35,150 nucleotides of DNA from Acidimicrobiia bacterium (GCA_016650365.1 JAENVV010000266.1:1-35150), one strand, 5' to 3'. Positions 16,465 to 25,431 are shown, counted from the stretch's first letter. Numbers and translations: made by a program. Notes: generated by a model from the letters alone, not told the origin.

Positions 16465-16477
16465 TGAATGAACGGCA

Positions 16478-17719
16478 ATGGATATCTCTGCCGATCTAGG
16501 CCTCGTCATCGGGCTCGGGGTCGCGTTCATTTCTTCGATATTCCTTTCGGCAGCCGAAACTGCGCTGCTCCGGATTTCGCCGATCCGGGCCCTAACTCTT
16601 GAAGCAGCCCACGGAGCGAGCGGCCGTCGGCTGGCAAGGCTCGTCTCAAGATTGCCAAACGTTTTGAACGCAGTGCTCCTCTGGGCCTTGCTGGCCCAGA
16701 TTACCGCTGCCACACTCGCCGCAGTCATCGCCGATCGGTGGTTCGGGTCACTCGCCGTCAGCCTCGCATCGGTAGGCCTGACGGTCCTCCTGTTTATCTA
16801 CGGTGAGGCGATTCCGAAGACCTACGCGGTCCGCCACCCGGATCGAGTCGGCCTGGTCATTGCTCTCCCGGTCCAGTGGCTGGAACTGAGCCTCCGACCG
16901 CTGGTTAGTGCTCTCCTCTGGATCGCCGACCTTCAGATGCCGGGCAAGGGAATCACAGCCGCTCCGACCGTGACGGAAGACGAACTTCGCCGTTTGGCGA
17001 TCCGGGCGGCGCACGAGGGCGAAATTACCCCCGACGATGTGGATCTGATTGAACGAGCTTTTCGATTGGGAGATCGGAGGGCCGACGACATCATGGTTCC
17101 CAGACCTGACATCGTCTCGGTATCCTCCGACACCCCGGTGGACGAGGCGCTTGAGGTGTTGCTCGACTCGGGCCATCGGCGTCTACCGGTGTTCGACGTG
17201 TCGGAGGATGACATTGGTGCATTCGTGAAGCTGGCCGATCTGATCCGGGTTCCGTCCGATCGACGACCGGAGGTGACCGTCGGATCGATCGCCACCCAAT
17301 GCCTGGTGGTACCGGCGTCCAATCGGGTTACCGAGCTGCTCGCGGGTATGCGGTCATCGGGCATTCACCTCGCAATCATCGTTGACGAATTTGGTGGCAC
17401 AGACGGATTGGTAACGGTCGAGGACATCACGGAGGAGCTCATTGGCTCTCTGACTGGTGAAGAGCCCATCGTTCCGATCGGGCCCCACGCCTGGTCATTC
17501 GATGCCATGGTTCCGATCCAGGACCTAGCCGACTTGATCGGCGCCGAAGTTCTGGAGCAGGACGTCAATACCGTCGCCGGACTCGCCATGAAGCTGGCCG
17601 GCCAGATCCCAGCTATCGGGGACGAAGTCACATTCGGGAATTACGTGATCCGCGTCACAGGTCTGCGCAGGCGCCGAATTACCCGTGTCGAGATCAAGCG
17701 AGTCTCGGACCGGGGTTAG
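16478..17719 (+). CDS. CNNM/CorC/HlyC-type membrane protein (DUF21, CBS pair, CorC_HlyC domain)
   Basis: A 413-residue protein of the family often annotated as hemolysin-like or magnesium/cobalt efflux. It has a DUF21 membrane domain (residues about 5-165, with SSIFLSAAETALLRISPIR near the N-terminus and FIYGEAIPKTYAVRHPDRV). A linker with EGEITPDDVDLIERAFRLGD leads to two CBS domains (about 195-310: MVPRPDIVSV, GHRRLPVFD, VDEFGGTDGLVTVEDITEELIG). A C-terminal CorC_HlyC domain (about 335-410) ends it. The family helps magnesium homeostasis, with the CBS pair binding Mg-ATP. The start is an ATG at 16478 just after the repeated half-sites. Confidence 0.93.
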   Translation: MDISADLGLVIGLGVAFISSIFLSAAETALLRISPIRALTLEAAHGASGRRLARLVSRLPNVLNAVLLWALLAQITAATLAAVIADRWFGSLAVSLASVGLTVLLFIYGEAIPKTYAVRHPDRVGLVIALPVQWLELSLRPLVSALLWIADLQMPGKGITAAPTVTEDELRRLAIRAAHEGEITPDDVDLIERAFRLGDRRADDIMVPRPDIVSVSSDTPVDEALEVLLDSGHRRLPVFDVSEDDIGAFVKLADLIRVPSDRRPEVTVGSIATQCLVVPASNRVTELLAGMRSSGIHLAIIVDEFGGTDGLVTVEDITEELIGSLTGEEPIVPIGPHAWSFDAMVPIQDLADLIGAEVLEQDVNTVAGLAMKLAGQIPAIGDEVTFGNYVIRVTGLRRRRITRVEIKRVSDRG

Positions 17720-17799
17720 GGTCGGAGGACGGACGATCGAAGTGGGCTACCCGGCCGATTCTGCACCCGATCCGAACGGGGCGCCGACCGACTTCTGTA

Positions 17800-18309
17800 C
17801 TACCGGAGGTCGATGATTTGCGGCGGATGACCGACGGACGCCAAGAAGCTCACGAGATCGTGCGGCGAGATGGCCGTGGTCTGATGATTGACCAACGGGT
17901 GGAAGTTCAATACTGATTCCGTCATCATCTTTTCGTCGAGGACCACCTCGACATCAGCCTTTACATCGTTGACGGCGGCAAACGGCGTGACCGCGCCGGG
18001 GCTAACGCCGAGGTAGGTCATCAAACGATCGGGGCTTCCAAACGAGACCCGGCCGGCGCCGATACGGGCGCCGAGGTCTTTGAGGTCGAGTTCTCGATCC
18101 TCAGGGCACACGACCAGCCACATCTTTCCCTTCTTGTTCCTCAAGAAGAGGTTCTTGCAGTGCCCGCCTGGCAACTCGCCCCGGAGGGCCTTTGAGTCCT
18201 CAACGGTGAAGAGTGGAGGATGCTCGAAGGTAGTTGTGCTGATATCGAGGGCCATCAGGTAGGCGAGCAAGTCTGGTGGCGTCATCGGACGTTGAAGTTC
18301 GGTAGTCAT
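17800..18309 (-). CDS. ProX-type prolyl-tRNA editing deacylase (YbaK/EbsC fold)
   Basis: A 169-residue free-standing editing domain of the INS superfamily, which removes wrongly attached alanine (or similar) from tRNA-Pro. The start PPDLLAYLMALDISTTTFEHPPLFTVEDS resembles ProXp-ala/PrdX proteins. GGHCKNLFLRNKKGKMWLVV is the core motif with the key Lys. Later stretches GRVSFGSPDRLMTYLGVSPGAVTPFA and VVLDEKMM-ESVLNFHPLVNHQTTAI complete the family pattern. Length fits. It is convergent with the CorC-type gene, with 80 bases between stops in which I see no clear terminator. Confidence 0.92.
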   Translation of the reverse strand: MTTELQRPMTPPDLLAYLMALDISTTTFEHPPLFTVEDSKALRGELPGGHCKNLFLRNKKGKMWLVVCPEDRELDLKDLGARIGAGRVSFGSPDRLMTYLGVSPGAVTPFAAVNDVKADVEVVLDEKMMTESVLNFHPLVNHQTTAISPHDLVSFLASVGHPPQIIDLR

Positions 18310-18390
18310 TCGCCACGGACTCTACTCTTGCCAGAGAGGGCATGAATGCACCGATCTCACCCGGCGGTGTCCCTCGATGCGGGTGTTTCT

Positions 18391-19425
18391 CTAGAACTCA
18401 ATAACCGTCGTTCCGATTTGTGCGAACGTGCCCATCGCAGCCAGTTCCGCAGGGGCGTCGGCCAGGGCGATGGTTTTGCCGACCAGAGCGCCAGGGTCAA
18501 CCTTTCCCGATGCTATGAGTTCAAAAATCTCCGGATAGCGGCTGGCCGGCATCCCGTGGCTGCCCAGGATCTCGAGCTCCAGGGAAATGACGCGGCTCAT
18601 GGGAATTGGCAAATTCACACCCTCATCGATGACCAGTCCAATCTGGACATGCCGCCCCCGTTTGGCAAGGCAGCGAATGGAGTTCTGAGCGGTAACCGCC
18701 GCTCCAAGGGCATCAATGGAGATGTTGGCTCCCCCGCCCGTGATGGACCGGATCACATTCACCGGTTTGTCTCGGTTTCCGTTCACGACGGCGTCGGCGC
18801 CCAGGGCCGTCGCCAACTCAAGCTTGGCGTCGTCCAGGTCAACCGCCACCACGTTCGCACCCATGGCCTTGGCAATCTGGACCGCCGACAGGCCGACCCC
18901 GCCTGCCCCGTGCACTGCCACCCATTCGCCAGGTCGGACCCTGGCACGTTCGACGAGCCCTTGATACGCGGTCATGAAGCGACAGCCGAGAGCTGCCGCA
19001 GCGGTGAACTCGATGCTGTCGGGCAGCCGGACAACGTTGAAATCCGCTCCGGGAACCGCCACCACTTCGGCCATCGAACCCCAACCCGAGAAACCTGGTT
19101 GATATTCGTTGTCGCAGATATTTCCGTAACCCGATGTGCAAGGCCCACAAGTCCCGCACCCGCAAGAAAACGGGACCACCACGCGGTCTCCAGCGTTCCA
19201 AAGCGTGACCGCCGAACCAACCTCGCTGATGACCCCCGCCATCTCGTGGCCGGGAACGTGCGGCAAAGCGACGGTTGGATCATGGCCCATCCAGGCGTGC
19301 CAGTCACTTCGACAAACACCATTGGCGCGCACCTCGATCAGCACCCCGTCAGGTGCAACGACCGGTGGGGCGACCGACTCGACGGCCATGGATCCTCGGA
19401 ACTCGCGATATACGACTGCCTGCAT
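18391..19425 (-). CDS. Zinc-dependent medium-chain alcohol dehydrogenase
   Basis: A 344-residue MDR-superfamily oxidoreductase. Catalytic zinc ligands are visible in NGVCRSDWHAW and the GHEMAGVI segment; the structural zinc lobe has four cysteines in CGCGTCGPC-TSGYGNIC. The Rossmann fold follows with VHGAGGVGLSAVQIAKAMGA, then VAVDLDDAKLELA, where an Asp at the end of the second strand suggests NAD rather than NADP. The substrate is unknown. I chose the ATG at 19425 (an adjacent one at 19428 is equivalent); the frame is open further upstream but would run into the divergent gene. It diverges from the aminotransferase across about 66 bases, which may hold a shared control region. No clear ribosome site is seen. 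Confidence 0.9.
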   Translation of the reverse strand: MQAVVYREFRGSMAVESVAPPVVAPDGVLIEVRANGVCRSDWHAWMGHDPTVALPHVPGHEMAGVISEVGSAVTLWNAGDRVVVPFSCGCGTCGPCTSGYGNICDNEYQPGFSGWGSMAEVVAVPGADFNVVRLPDSIEFTAAAALGCRFMTAYQGLVERARVRPGEWVAVHGAGGVGLSAVQIAKAMGANVVAVDLDDAKLELATALGADAVVNGNRDKPVNVIRSITGGGANISIDALGAAVTAQNSIRCLAKRGRHVQIGLVIDEGVNLPIPMSRVISLELEILGSHGMPASRYPEIFELIASGKVDPGALVGKTIALADAPAELAAMGTFAQIGTTVIEF

Positions 19426-19491
19426 CATGTGTCGACCAACCATAATGCCGACTGCCTGACTCTGACCCCAGCTGCGGTTAGATTCGAGAAG

Positions 19492-20730
19492 ATGCATATC
19501 GATCTTGACTTCGTCCGATCGCAATTCCCGGTCTTCGACTCGGCAACCAACTCTGATGCCTTCTTCGAGAATGCCGGCGGCTCCTACGCATGCCGCCAAA
19601 CCATCGACGCGCTCACCACCTACTACACCCACACCAAAGTGCAGCCGTATGCCGAATATGCCGCTTCGGCCGCCGCCGGTGCCACCATGGACCTCTCTCG
19701 CCGGCGGTGGGCCGCTGCACTAGGCGTCGACGCCTCCGAGGTTCAGTTCGGCCCTTCGACTTCGATGAACACCTACGTCCTCGCCAACGCGTTTCGGGCG
19801 GTGCTCTCCCCCGGCGATGAAGTCATCGTCACAAATCAAGACCACGAGGCCAACACCGGGGCTATCCGACGAGCAGCCGAAGCCGCCGGAGCCACCCTCC
19901 TGGAATGGCGGACCGACCCGGCAAATGGTCTGCTCGACATCTCCGGCCTTGCGAACCTGCTGACCGACAACACCAGACTCGTGACGTTCCCACACTGCTC
20001 GAATATCGTCGGCCAAGAGAACGATGTTAAGGCGGTGACCGCCATGATCCACGAGGCCGGCGCCAGGGCCATCGTCGACGGGGTGTCATATGCGCCACAC
20101 GGGTTTCCTGATCTCTCCGATCTTGATCCGGACGTCTATCTGTTCAGCTTGTACAAGACCTACTCCGTGCACCAGGGCCTCATGGTCGTGCGCCGCGGAC
20201 TCATCGACGATCTCCCCAACCAGGGCCACTTCTTCAACGACGAACTGGCCAACAAGCGACTGACACCAGCCGGACCGGATCATGCACAGGAAGCGGCCGC
20301 TGGAGCGGTGCTCGACTACGTTGAGGCTTTCGCCAGACATCATGACATCGAAGGCGCGACCCTTCGAGCCACGGCCGCGGCCGTGTTAGACCTCTGGCAA
20401 GCAGCAGAAAACCGCCTATCCGGACCGGTACTCAGCTGGCTTGACGCCCACCCCCGAGTTCGTCTGATCGGCCCTCCCGAACCGGTGGGCCGACTACATC
20501 GAGCGCCGACGATTGCCTTCTCACCTACCGACAGGACCCCTCAAGAGGTGGCGACCGACCTGGTAGCCAGCGGGATCCAGATCAGCGCAGGCCACTACTA
20601 CGGATACCGGGTCCTAGAGGGCGTCGGGCTCGATCCGAACCGCGGGGTCGTGCGGGCATCATTTGTCCATTACACATCGCCGTCCGATACGGAGGCTCTG
20701 ATCGACGCACTCGATAGCGCCCTGCGATGA
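19492..20730 (+). CDS. Aminotransferase class V / cysteine desulfurase-like PLP enzyme
   Basis: A 412-residue fold-type I PLP enzyme of the class V group. N-terminal VRSQFPVFDS and FFENAGGSYACRQTIDAL are typical; later FGPSTSMNTYVLANAF, NQDHEANTGAIRRAAE, Asp196 with His203 in VDGVSYAPHG, and the Schiff-base Lys222 in LFSLYKTYSVHQG. The active-site cysteine loop of true SufS/IscS enzymes is not apparent, so a selenocysteine/cysteine desulfurase role is doubtful; isopenicillin-N-epimerase-like or other amine lyase chemistry is possible. The ATG at 19492 is preceded by GAGAAG; the reading frame is open far upstream, but that part lies antisense to the dehydrogenase and is not coding. It ends overlapping the MFS gene by four bases. 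Confidence 0.9.
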   Translation: MHIDLDFVRSQFPVFDSATNSDAFFENAGGSYACRQTIDALTTYYTHTKVQPYAEYAASAAAGATMDLSRRRWAAALGVDASEVQFGPSTSMNTYVLANAFRAVLSPGDEVIVTNQDHEANTGAIRRAAEAAGATLLEWRTDPANGLLDISGLANLLTDNTRLVTFPHCSNIVGQENDVKAVTAMIHEAGARAIVDGVSYAPHGFPDLSDLDPDVYLFSLYKTYSVHQGLMVVRRGLIDDLPNQGHFFNDELANKRLTPAGPDHAQEAAAGAVLDYVEAFARHHDIEGATLRATAAAVLDLWQAAENRLSGPVLSWLDAHPRVRLIGPPEPVGRLHRAPTIAFSPTDRTPQEVATDLVASGIQISAGHYYGYRVLEGVGLDPNRGVVRASFVHYTSPSDTEALIDALDSALR

Positions 20731-21965
20731 CGTCATCGCGTGACGATCATGCCACTCAGACCAGACTTGTTTGGACCTTCTTCTCGGTAGTGGCCATCGG
20801 ACAAACCGGATACATTCTGGCGGCCACCGTGGCCTCGTTGGCAGGCGGCGAGTTGGCGTCAACCCGGTGGAGCGGCCTCCCATCGGCTTTTGGGACCGCC
20901 GGGATTGCCCTCGGAGCGCTGTTGTTCACCTGGGTGGCAGGACGATTCGGACGAACGGTGTCATTCACTGCTGGATACGTCACCGCCGCGCTCGGTGCCG
21001 GAATCGCCGGATATGCGATCACGCAACGATCGTTTCCCACGCTGTTGGTCGGCGTCGTCATTCTCGGGCTTGGCCAAAGTAGCTCGAACCTGGCCCGATA
21101 CGCGGCCGCCGACCTCCGGGCCGGTGGACGCCGGGCAACCACCATTGGCTTGTTGGTGTGGGCGGGCACCATCGGAGCGGTACTCGGTCCGCGAGGCCTG
21201 GCCCCGGCGGGCGAAGCGGCTGTGGCCCTCGGATTCGAGGACTTGGTTGGCCCGTACCTCGGTGGAGCCACCCTGTTCGCAGTCGGGGCAATTATCTTCG
21301 CGATCCTTCTGCGACCCGACCCGTCCAAACTGGCAGTACCCGATGACACCCTCCATATCGAGGCGAGCACCACAATCCGGACCCGATCGGAGCTTCTGAA
21401 CACCAGCCAAACCCGGCTGGCACTCGTTTCGATGGCGCTCGGACAGGGGATCATGGTCATCGTCATGACCCAAACCCCGCTCCATCTGCGCCGGATCGGC
21501 GAAGGACTCGGCACAATCGGCAATGTCATGACTGCCCACACCCTCGGCATGTTTGCCATCGCCCCATTGACTGGTTGGCTCGTCAAGAGCCTCGGCACCC
21601 GGAAGATGATCGGCCTCGGGGCAGTCGTTCTCGCCGGAGCCTGTGGTCTGTCTTTCGTGGGAGCCGACCCATCGCGCACCACCCTGCTGCTCCCCGGTCT
21701 GCTCCTGCTCGGCATCGGATGGAATTTCACGTTTGTCGCCGGTAGCACGCATCTGATGACCGATCTCGCCTTTCAAGAACGGCTCAGCATTCAGGGTATC
21801 GGCGACACACTGACCTGGGTTGCGGGGGGAACCGCCAGTGTCGTTTCCGGTTTTGTCGTGAGTGGCACCTCATATTCCTGGCTCAGCTTGATCGGAGCCG
21901 CCCTTTCCCTGATTCCACTGGCTGCGCTGGTGCTCTGGCGGCACCGGGTTCTCGTGACGGCCTGA
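20727..21965 (+). CDS. Major facilitator superfamily transporter
   Basis: A 412-residue membrane protein with about 12 predicted hydrophobic helices and an MFS-like loop between helices 2 and 3 (FTWVAGRFGRTVSFTAGY). The equivalent loop in the second half is GWLVKSLGTRKMIGLG. The ATG overlaps the stop of the aminotransferase gene (ATGA at 20727-20730) and the ornithine cyclodeaminase-like gene starts four bases after its stop, so the three form one unit. Its position suggests it moves the substrate or product of the two enzymes, but direction and cargo cannot be read from sequence. Confidence 0.9.
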   Translation: MTSSRDDHATQTRLVWTFFSVVAIGQTGYILAATVASLAGGELASTRWSGLPSAFGTAGIALGALLFTWVAGRFGRTVSFTAGYVTAALGAGIAGYAITQRSFPTLLVGVVILGLGQSSSNLARYAAADLRAGGRRATTIGLLVWAGTIGAVLGPRGLAPAGEAAVALGFEDLVGPYLGGATLFAVGAIIFAILLRPDPSKLAVPDDTLHIEASTTIRTRSELLNTSQTRLALVSMALGQGIMVIVMTQTPLHLRRIGEGLGTIGNVMTAHTLGMFAIAPLTGWLVKSLGTRKMIGLGAVVLAGACGLSFVGADPSRTTLLLPGLLLLGIGWNFTFVAGSTHLMTDLAFQERLSIQGIGDTLTWVAGGTASVVSGFVVSGTSYSWLSLIGAALSLIPLAALVLWRHRVLVTA

Positions 21966-21969
21966 CTCG

Positions 21970-22893
21970 ATGGCCTTCGAATCACTTCCGTTCATCAGTC
22001 GAGATCGGCTCAATGATCTCCTGCCGATGATCGACGCCATCGATGCTTTGGATGGCGCCTTTTCAGCCGGAATCCCGGCGTTGCCCGTCCGAACCGTTCA
22101 TGCCATCCCGGAGGGCCAACTGCTCATGATGCCGGCCTGGTCGGACCGTGGAATCGGAGTCAAGCTCATCACGTATAACCCTGAGAACGCCAGCCGGAAC
22201 CAGCCGACGGTGCAAGGTGTATACGTCCTCTTCGAACCAGATACCGCATCGCCGCTTGCGGTATTTGACGGGTCGGCCATTACCGAATTGAGGACCGCAG
22301 CCGTGTCTGGCGTCGCCACGCGGCACTTGAGCAAGACGGATGCAACCCGACTGCTCGTATACGGATCCGGCGTCCAGGCCAGGAGCCATATCGCCGCCAT
22401 GCGGGCGGTTCGAGCAATCGAGCTGGTTCAGATCGTGAGCGGAACCCCCGCCAACGCGGTTTCGCTCGCCGATGAACTCCGGCAGCGTGGAGTCGAGGCT
22501 CTGGCGGTCGATTCGCCCGGTCTGGTCGACGCCGACATCGTGTGTTTATGCACGACCAGTCCGACCCCGGTCATCAACGCCGGTCAACTGCCGTCGACTA
22601 TTCACATCAACGCGATCGGTTCGTTTCAGCCGCACACCCGTGAGGTCGACTCGCGAACCGTCTCGGCGAGCACCGTCTATGTCGAAGATCGGGCGGCCGC
22701 TATGGAAGAAGCGGGCGACCTCATCATTCCGGAACAGGAGGGCGCGTGGGATCGCAACCTGATCGGTGCCGACCTTCATGAGCTAGTCAGTGGTCAAAAG
22801 GACGCCGGCGGCGGCCGCACGCTCTTCAAAGGCGTCGGCCTCGCCTATGAGGACCTGATCGTGGCCACAGCTGCCTATCAAGCATCCCGCTAG
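21970..22893 (+). CDS. Ornithine cyclodeaminase / mu-crystallin family protein
   Basis: A 307-residue NAD(P)-dependent protein of the OCD/mu-crystallin family. Members convert ornithine to proline, reduce cyclic imino acids (pyrroline or piperideine carboxylates) or dehydrogenate amino acids. Lys65 in GIGVKLITYNPEN is the substrate-binding lysine; FDGSAITELRTAAVSGVAT carries the family Arg108; the nucleotide-binding loop is LLVYGSGVQARSHIAA (residues 128-143). VCLCTTSPTPVI and INAIGSFQPHTREVD follow as usual. Length is slightly below true OCD. It is the last gene of the aminotransferase-MFS-OCD unit. Which reaction it performs is open. Confidence 0.92.
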   Translation: MAFESLPFISRDRLNDLLPMIDAIDALDGAFSAGIPALPVRTVHAIPEGQLLMMPAWSDRGIGVKLITYNPENASRNQPTVQGVYVLFEPDTASPLAVFDGSAITELRTAAVSGVATRHLSKTDATRLLVYGSGVQARSHIAAMRAVRAIELVQIVSGTPANAVSLADELRQRGVEALAVDSPGLVDADIVCLCTTSPTPVINAGQLPSTIHINAIGSFQPHTREVDSRTVSASTVYVEDRAAAMEEAGDLIIPEQEGAWDRNLIGADLHELVSGQKDAGGGRTLFKGVGLAYEDLIVATAAYQASR

Positions 22894-22969
22894 GACGTTC
22901 CGCGGGTCGGCAGTGCGCGACGCCTGCCTCCCGGCGGGTCCCCAGATTCAGTCTTGGTAACCTGCGCTG

Positions 22970-24379
22970 GTGAACATCTCCGCCCTGATCGACCAAATCG
23001 AAACCGCCCCCACTGGACCTGGCGTCGTGGCCTTTTTTGATATGGACGGAACCGTCCTGGCGGGCTTTACTGCTTTCGTATTCGCCCAGGATCGAATTCG
23101 ACGCCCCGACCTGACCAATCTCGGTGTGGCCGCGGTAGCCGTTCGGTACCAGGCGGGGAACGCTTCATTCGAAGAACTACTCCAAGCTTCGACGAAGGCG
23201 ATGGCAGGAATGTCGGTCGAGGAAATCGATGACCTGGCTGATCGGCTCTTTACGGAGACCATCGCGGCGATGATCTACCCGGAGGTCCGTCGACTTATCC
23301 GGGCTCATCAACGACAGGGGCATACGGTGGTGCTTCTCTCAGCTGCAACCACGATGCAAGCCCGACCGGTGGCCGAGTCCCTCGATGTCGACGACGTCAT
23401 TTGCAACACCCTCGAAGTCGAGCATGGCCATGTGACCGGTGGTGTGGGGCAACCAATCATTTTCGGCGCCCAGAAGGCCACTGAAGCCACGGCATACGCG
23501 GAACGTATCAAGGCCTCCTTGGATGATGCCTTCTTCTACAGCGACGGATACGAGGACCTGCCGCTCCTCGACCTGGTCGGTCATCCCCAGCCACTCAATC
23601 CTGACAAGAAACTTCGCAAGGCTGCTGACGCACGTGGGTGGCTACCAACCGATTTTGAGAGTCGCGGCACGCCAACCAAGACCCAGATCGTCCGCACCAT
23701 CCTGGCTCAAGCGAGCGTCCTGACTGCGGCAACCGCCGGACTGACGGCCGGACTCCTCAACCGGGATCGACGGCAGGCGATCAACCTGATGACCTCGACC
23801 TGGGGGGATCTGGCGGTGGCTTTGGCCGGGGTCAACCTCGACGTCAGCGGCGAAGCGCACTTGTGGTCCGACCGCCCGGCCGTCTTCATGTTCAACCACC
23901 AGAGCAATTTCGACGGTCTCCTGCTCATGAAATTGCTGCGGCGCGACGTGACCGCCGTCGCCAAGGAACAGCTCAAAGCCATGCCGTTTGTCGGGCAGGT
24001 GTTTGAGTTCGGTGACGTCATATTCATCAGCCGGTCAGATCATGACGCCGCGGTAGATGCCCTCCGCGAGGCGGCCACGCGCATCCGACAGGGCCTCAGC
24101 GTGGCGATCTCACCGGAGGGAACCCGACAAGTCACTCCACGCCTGGGAGTTTTCAAAAAGGGTGGGTTTCATCTTGCCATGGAAGCCGGGGTACCGATTG
24201 TCCCGATCGTCATCCACAACAGCCTCGACGTACTCCCCCGGGGGGCCCGCATCATGCGGTCCGCCACCGTGCGCGTTGACGTTCTTGAGCCGATCCCGAC
24301 CGTCGACTGGACGGTCGATTCCTTGGCCGAACACGTTGAACGGGTTCGCCTCCAGTTTGCCGCCGCCTTGGAGTCCTAG
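22970..24379 (+). CDS. HAD-IB phosphatase fused to 1-acyl-glycerol-3-phosphate acyltransferase (PlsC)
   Basis: A 469-residue two-domain lipid enzyme. Residues about 18-225 are a HAD phosphatase of the SerB-like IB type with motif I FFDMDGTVL (Asp24, Asp26), motif II Ser125 in LLSAAT, Lys169 and motif III YSDGYEDLPLL. Residues about 280-469 form a PlsC acyltransferase with NHQSNFD (His310 and Asp315) and SPEGTR (Glu383 and Arg386), plus the VPIVPIVIHNS stretch. The same fusion is known in mycobacteria and other actinobacteria, where it acts in phospholipid synthesis. The probable start is the GTG at 22970, followed by NISALIDQIE; no good ribosome site is seen. Confidence 0.93.
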   Translation: MNISALIDQIETAPTGPGVVAFFDMDGTVLAGFTAFVFAQDRIRRPDLTNLGVAAVAVRYQAGNASFEELLQASTKAMAGMSVEEIDDLADRLFTETIAAMIYPEVRRLIRAHQRQGHTVVLLSAATTMQARPVAESLDVDDVICNTLEVEHGHVTGGVGQPIIFGAQKATEATAYAERIKASLDDAFFYSDGYEDLPLLDLVGHPQPLNPDKKLRKAADARGWLPTDFESRGTPTKTQIVRTILAQASVLTAATAGLTAGLLNRDRRQAINLMTSTWGDLAVALAGVNLDVSGEAHLWSDRPAVFMFNHQSNFDGLLLMKLLRRDVTAVAKEQLKAMPFVGQVFEFGDVIFISRSDHDAAVDALREAATRIRQGLSVAISPEGTRQVTPRLGVFKKGGFHLAMEAGVPIVPIVIHNSLDVLPRGARIMRSATVRVDVLEPIPTVDWTVDSLAEHVERVRLQFAAALES

Positions 24380-24424
24380 TCCGGTCGAGCTTCGCCGCAG
24401 GCCCGAAGTGTCTGTCAACGCTCT

Positions 24425-24562
24425 CTAGTCGCGTTCACCGTGTCTCTCGGTGCCCTCAGGATGGGGTGGGGTATCGGAGCGGTGGCCGCCGGCTTCGAGG
24501 GCGGCGTCGATGGCGGCCAGATCGGCCAGGGTTGCCGAGGTAAGCTCTTTGTATATAGGATC
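24425..24562 (-). other. Coding-like minus-strand segment of unclear status
   Basis: Between the HAD-PlsC gene and the lipoprotein gene (255 bases) a minus-strand frame reads IYKELTSATLADLAAIDAAL, then EAGGHRSDTPPHPEGTERHGERD and a stop. The amino-acid use looks like real protein, yet no start codon with a ribosome site stands in a suitable place; the frame opens only inside the divergent lipoprotein gene. It may be a gene remnant or a short protein with an unusual start. Confidence 0.25.
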
Positions 24563-24633
24563 GTGGCAAGATTGCTGTTCGTGCCTCGTCCTGGCATCCG
24601 GTTCAGGACCCCGATGCAAAGTGGTTCTGTAAC

Positions 24634-25431
24634 ATGTCTCGACTCTCCAAACTGCTACTGCTAGCGCTCTTTGCGGCTCTTGTGCTGGCGGCGTGCGGCG
24701 ATAGTGGTACGACGGAAACAACTGACGCCCCCGCTCCCACCGGCATTCCCGCGGCTACAACCGAGGCACCGACGACCGAGCCACCAACGACCGGGCCACC
24801 GACAACGGATGCGTCAACCGACTTCTCCGCAGCCCAAACGCTGTTCGACCAATCGCTGCAGGGATGTGACCCCACCTACTTCGACGGTTCCACGACCGAC
24901 CCCACCGTTGGTGGCGGGTTCACCGAAGAGGTGTCGCCGGGCGTCTACCGCTACGTCGATGCCGAGGGCACTGAACTGCTGGTCGACGTCAACGCCGGCG
25001 TGGTCACCGGCCCCGACGGGCCCGAAGGGCACATCGGCCAGTTCTATTCGTTCTGGTGCCCGCCCGAGGTCTTCGTCGGCACCGTTCTCGAAGGTGAAAA
25101 CGGCGATGACGGGTTCGCTCAAGCCGCAGAGTTCTTCTTCACCAAGGCCCTACCAGCGTGCAATGCCTACTCACTGGAGATCGATGGCACCGAGCCCTTC
25201 GACGGCTCTGCCGACGACCCCACCGTGGGAGGCGAGTTCACCGAGGAAATGGACTCGGGCCATCCGGGCAGGCCCCCGCTCTACCTCTTCGTAGACAGCG
25301 CCGGGACAGAGTTACTGGTGGACGTCGCCGGCGAGATCGTCACCGGTATCGATGGAGAGGAAGGCGCCATGCCTCGTCCCTACGCCTTCTGGTGCTCACC
25401 CGAGGTCTTCGTGGGCACGCTCGATGAGTAG
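24634..25431 (+). CDS. Exported lipoprotein with a duplicated Cys-containing domain
   Basis: A 265-residue protein with an N-terminal signal and lipobox LVLAAC; Cys21 would be lipidated after cleavage. A Thr/Pro-rich spacer follows (residues about 22-62). The rest consists of two similar domains, about 63-150 and 163-262. Each holds a first cysteine (78 or 176), DPTVGG, FTEE, an aromatic strand, GTELLVDV, a V-T-G-x-D/G-turn and a closing FWC-PEVFVGT with a second cysteine (142 or 254). Probably each domain has one disulfide. I do not recognise a family; the layout suggests a surface binding or sensing role outside the membrane, which is inference. No Shine-Dalgarno site is seen before the ATG. 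Confidence 0.88.
   Translation: MSRLSKLLLLALFAALVLAACGDSGTTETTDAPAPTGIPAATTEAPTTEPPTTGPPTTDASTDFSAAQTLFDQSLQGCDPTYFDGSTTDPTVGGGFTEEVSPGVYRYVDAEGTELLVDVNAGVVTGPDGPEGHIGQFYSFWCPPEVFVGTVLEGENGDDGFAQAAEFFFTKALPACNAYSLEIDGTEPFDGSADDPTVGGEFTEEMDSGHPGRPPLYLFVDSAGTELLVDVAGEIVTGIDGEEGAMPRPYAFWCSPEVFVGTLDE

Noticed and set aside
18346-19491. Long upstream extension of the class V aminotransferase frame
   Set aside because: The extension is antisense to the zinc dehydrogenase and lacks any family similarity; the family pattern begins at the ATG at 19492.
22909-22928. GGCAG/CTGCC inverted repeat between the OCD-like and HAD-PlsC genes
   Set aside because: Only five pairs with a ten-base loop and no T run; too weak to call a terminator.
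24600-24800. Thr/Pro-rich low-complexity DNA at the start of the lipoprotein gene, considered as a tandem repeat
   Set aside because: It encodes the usual spacer after a lipobox and has no exact repeat unit.
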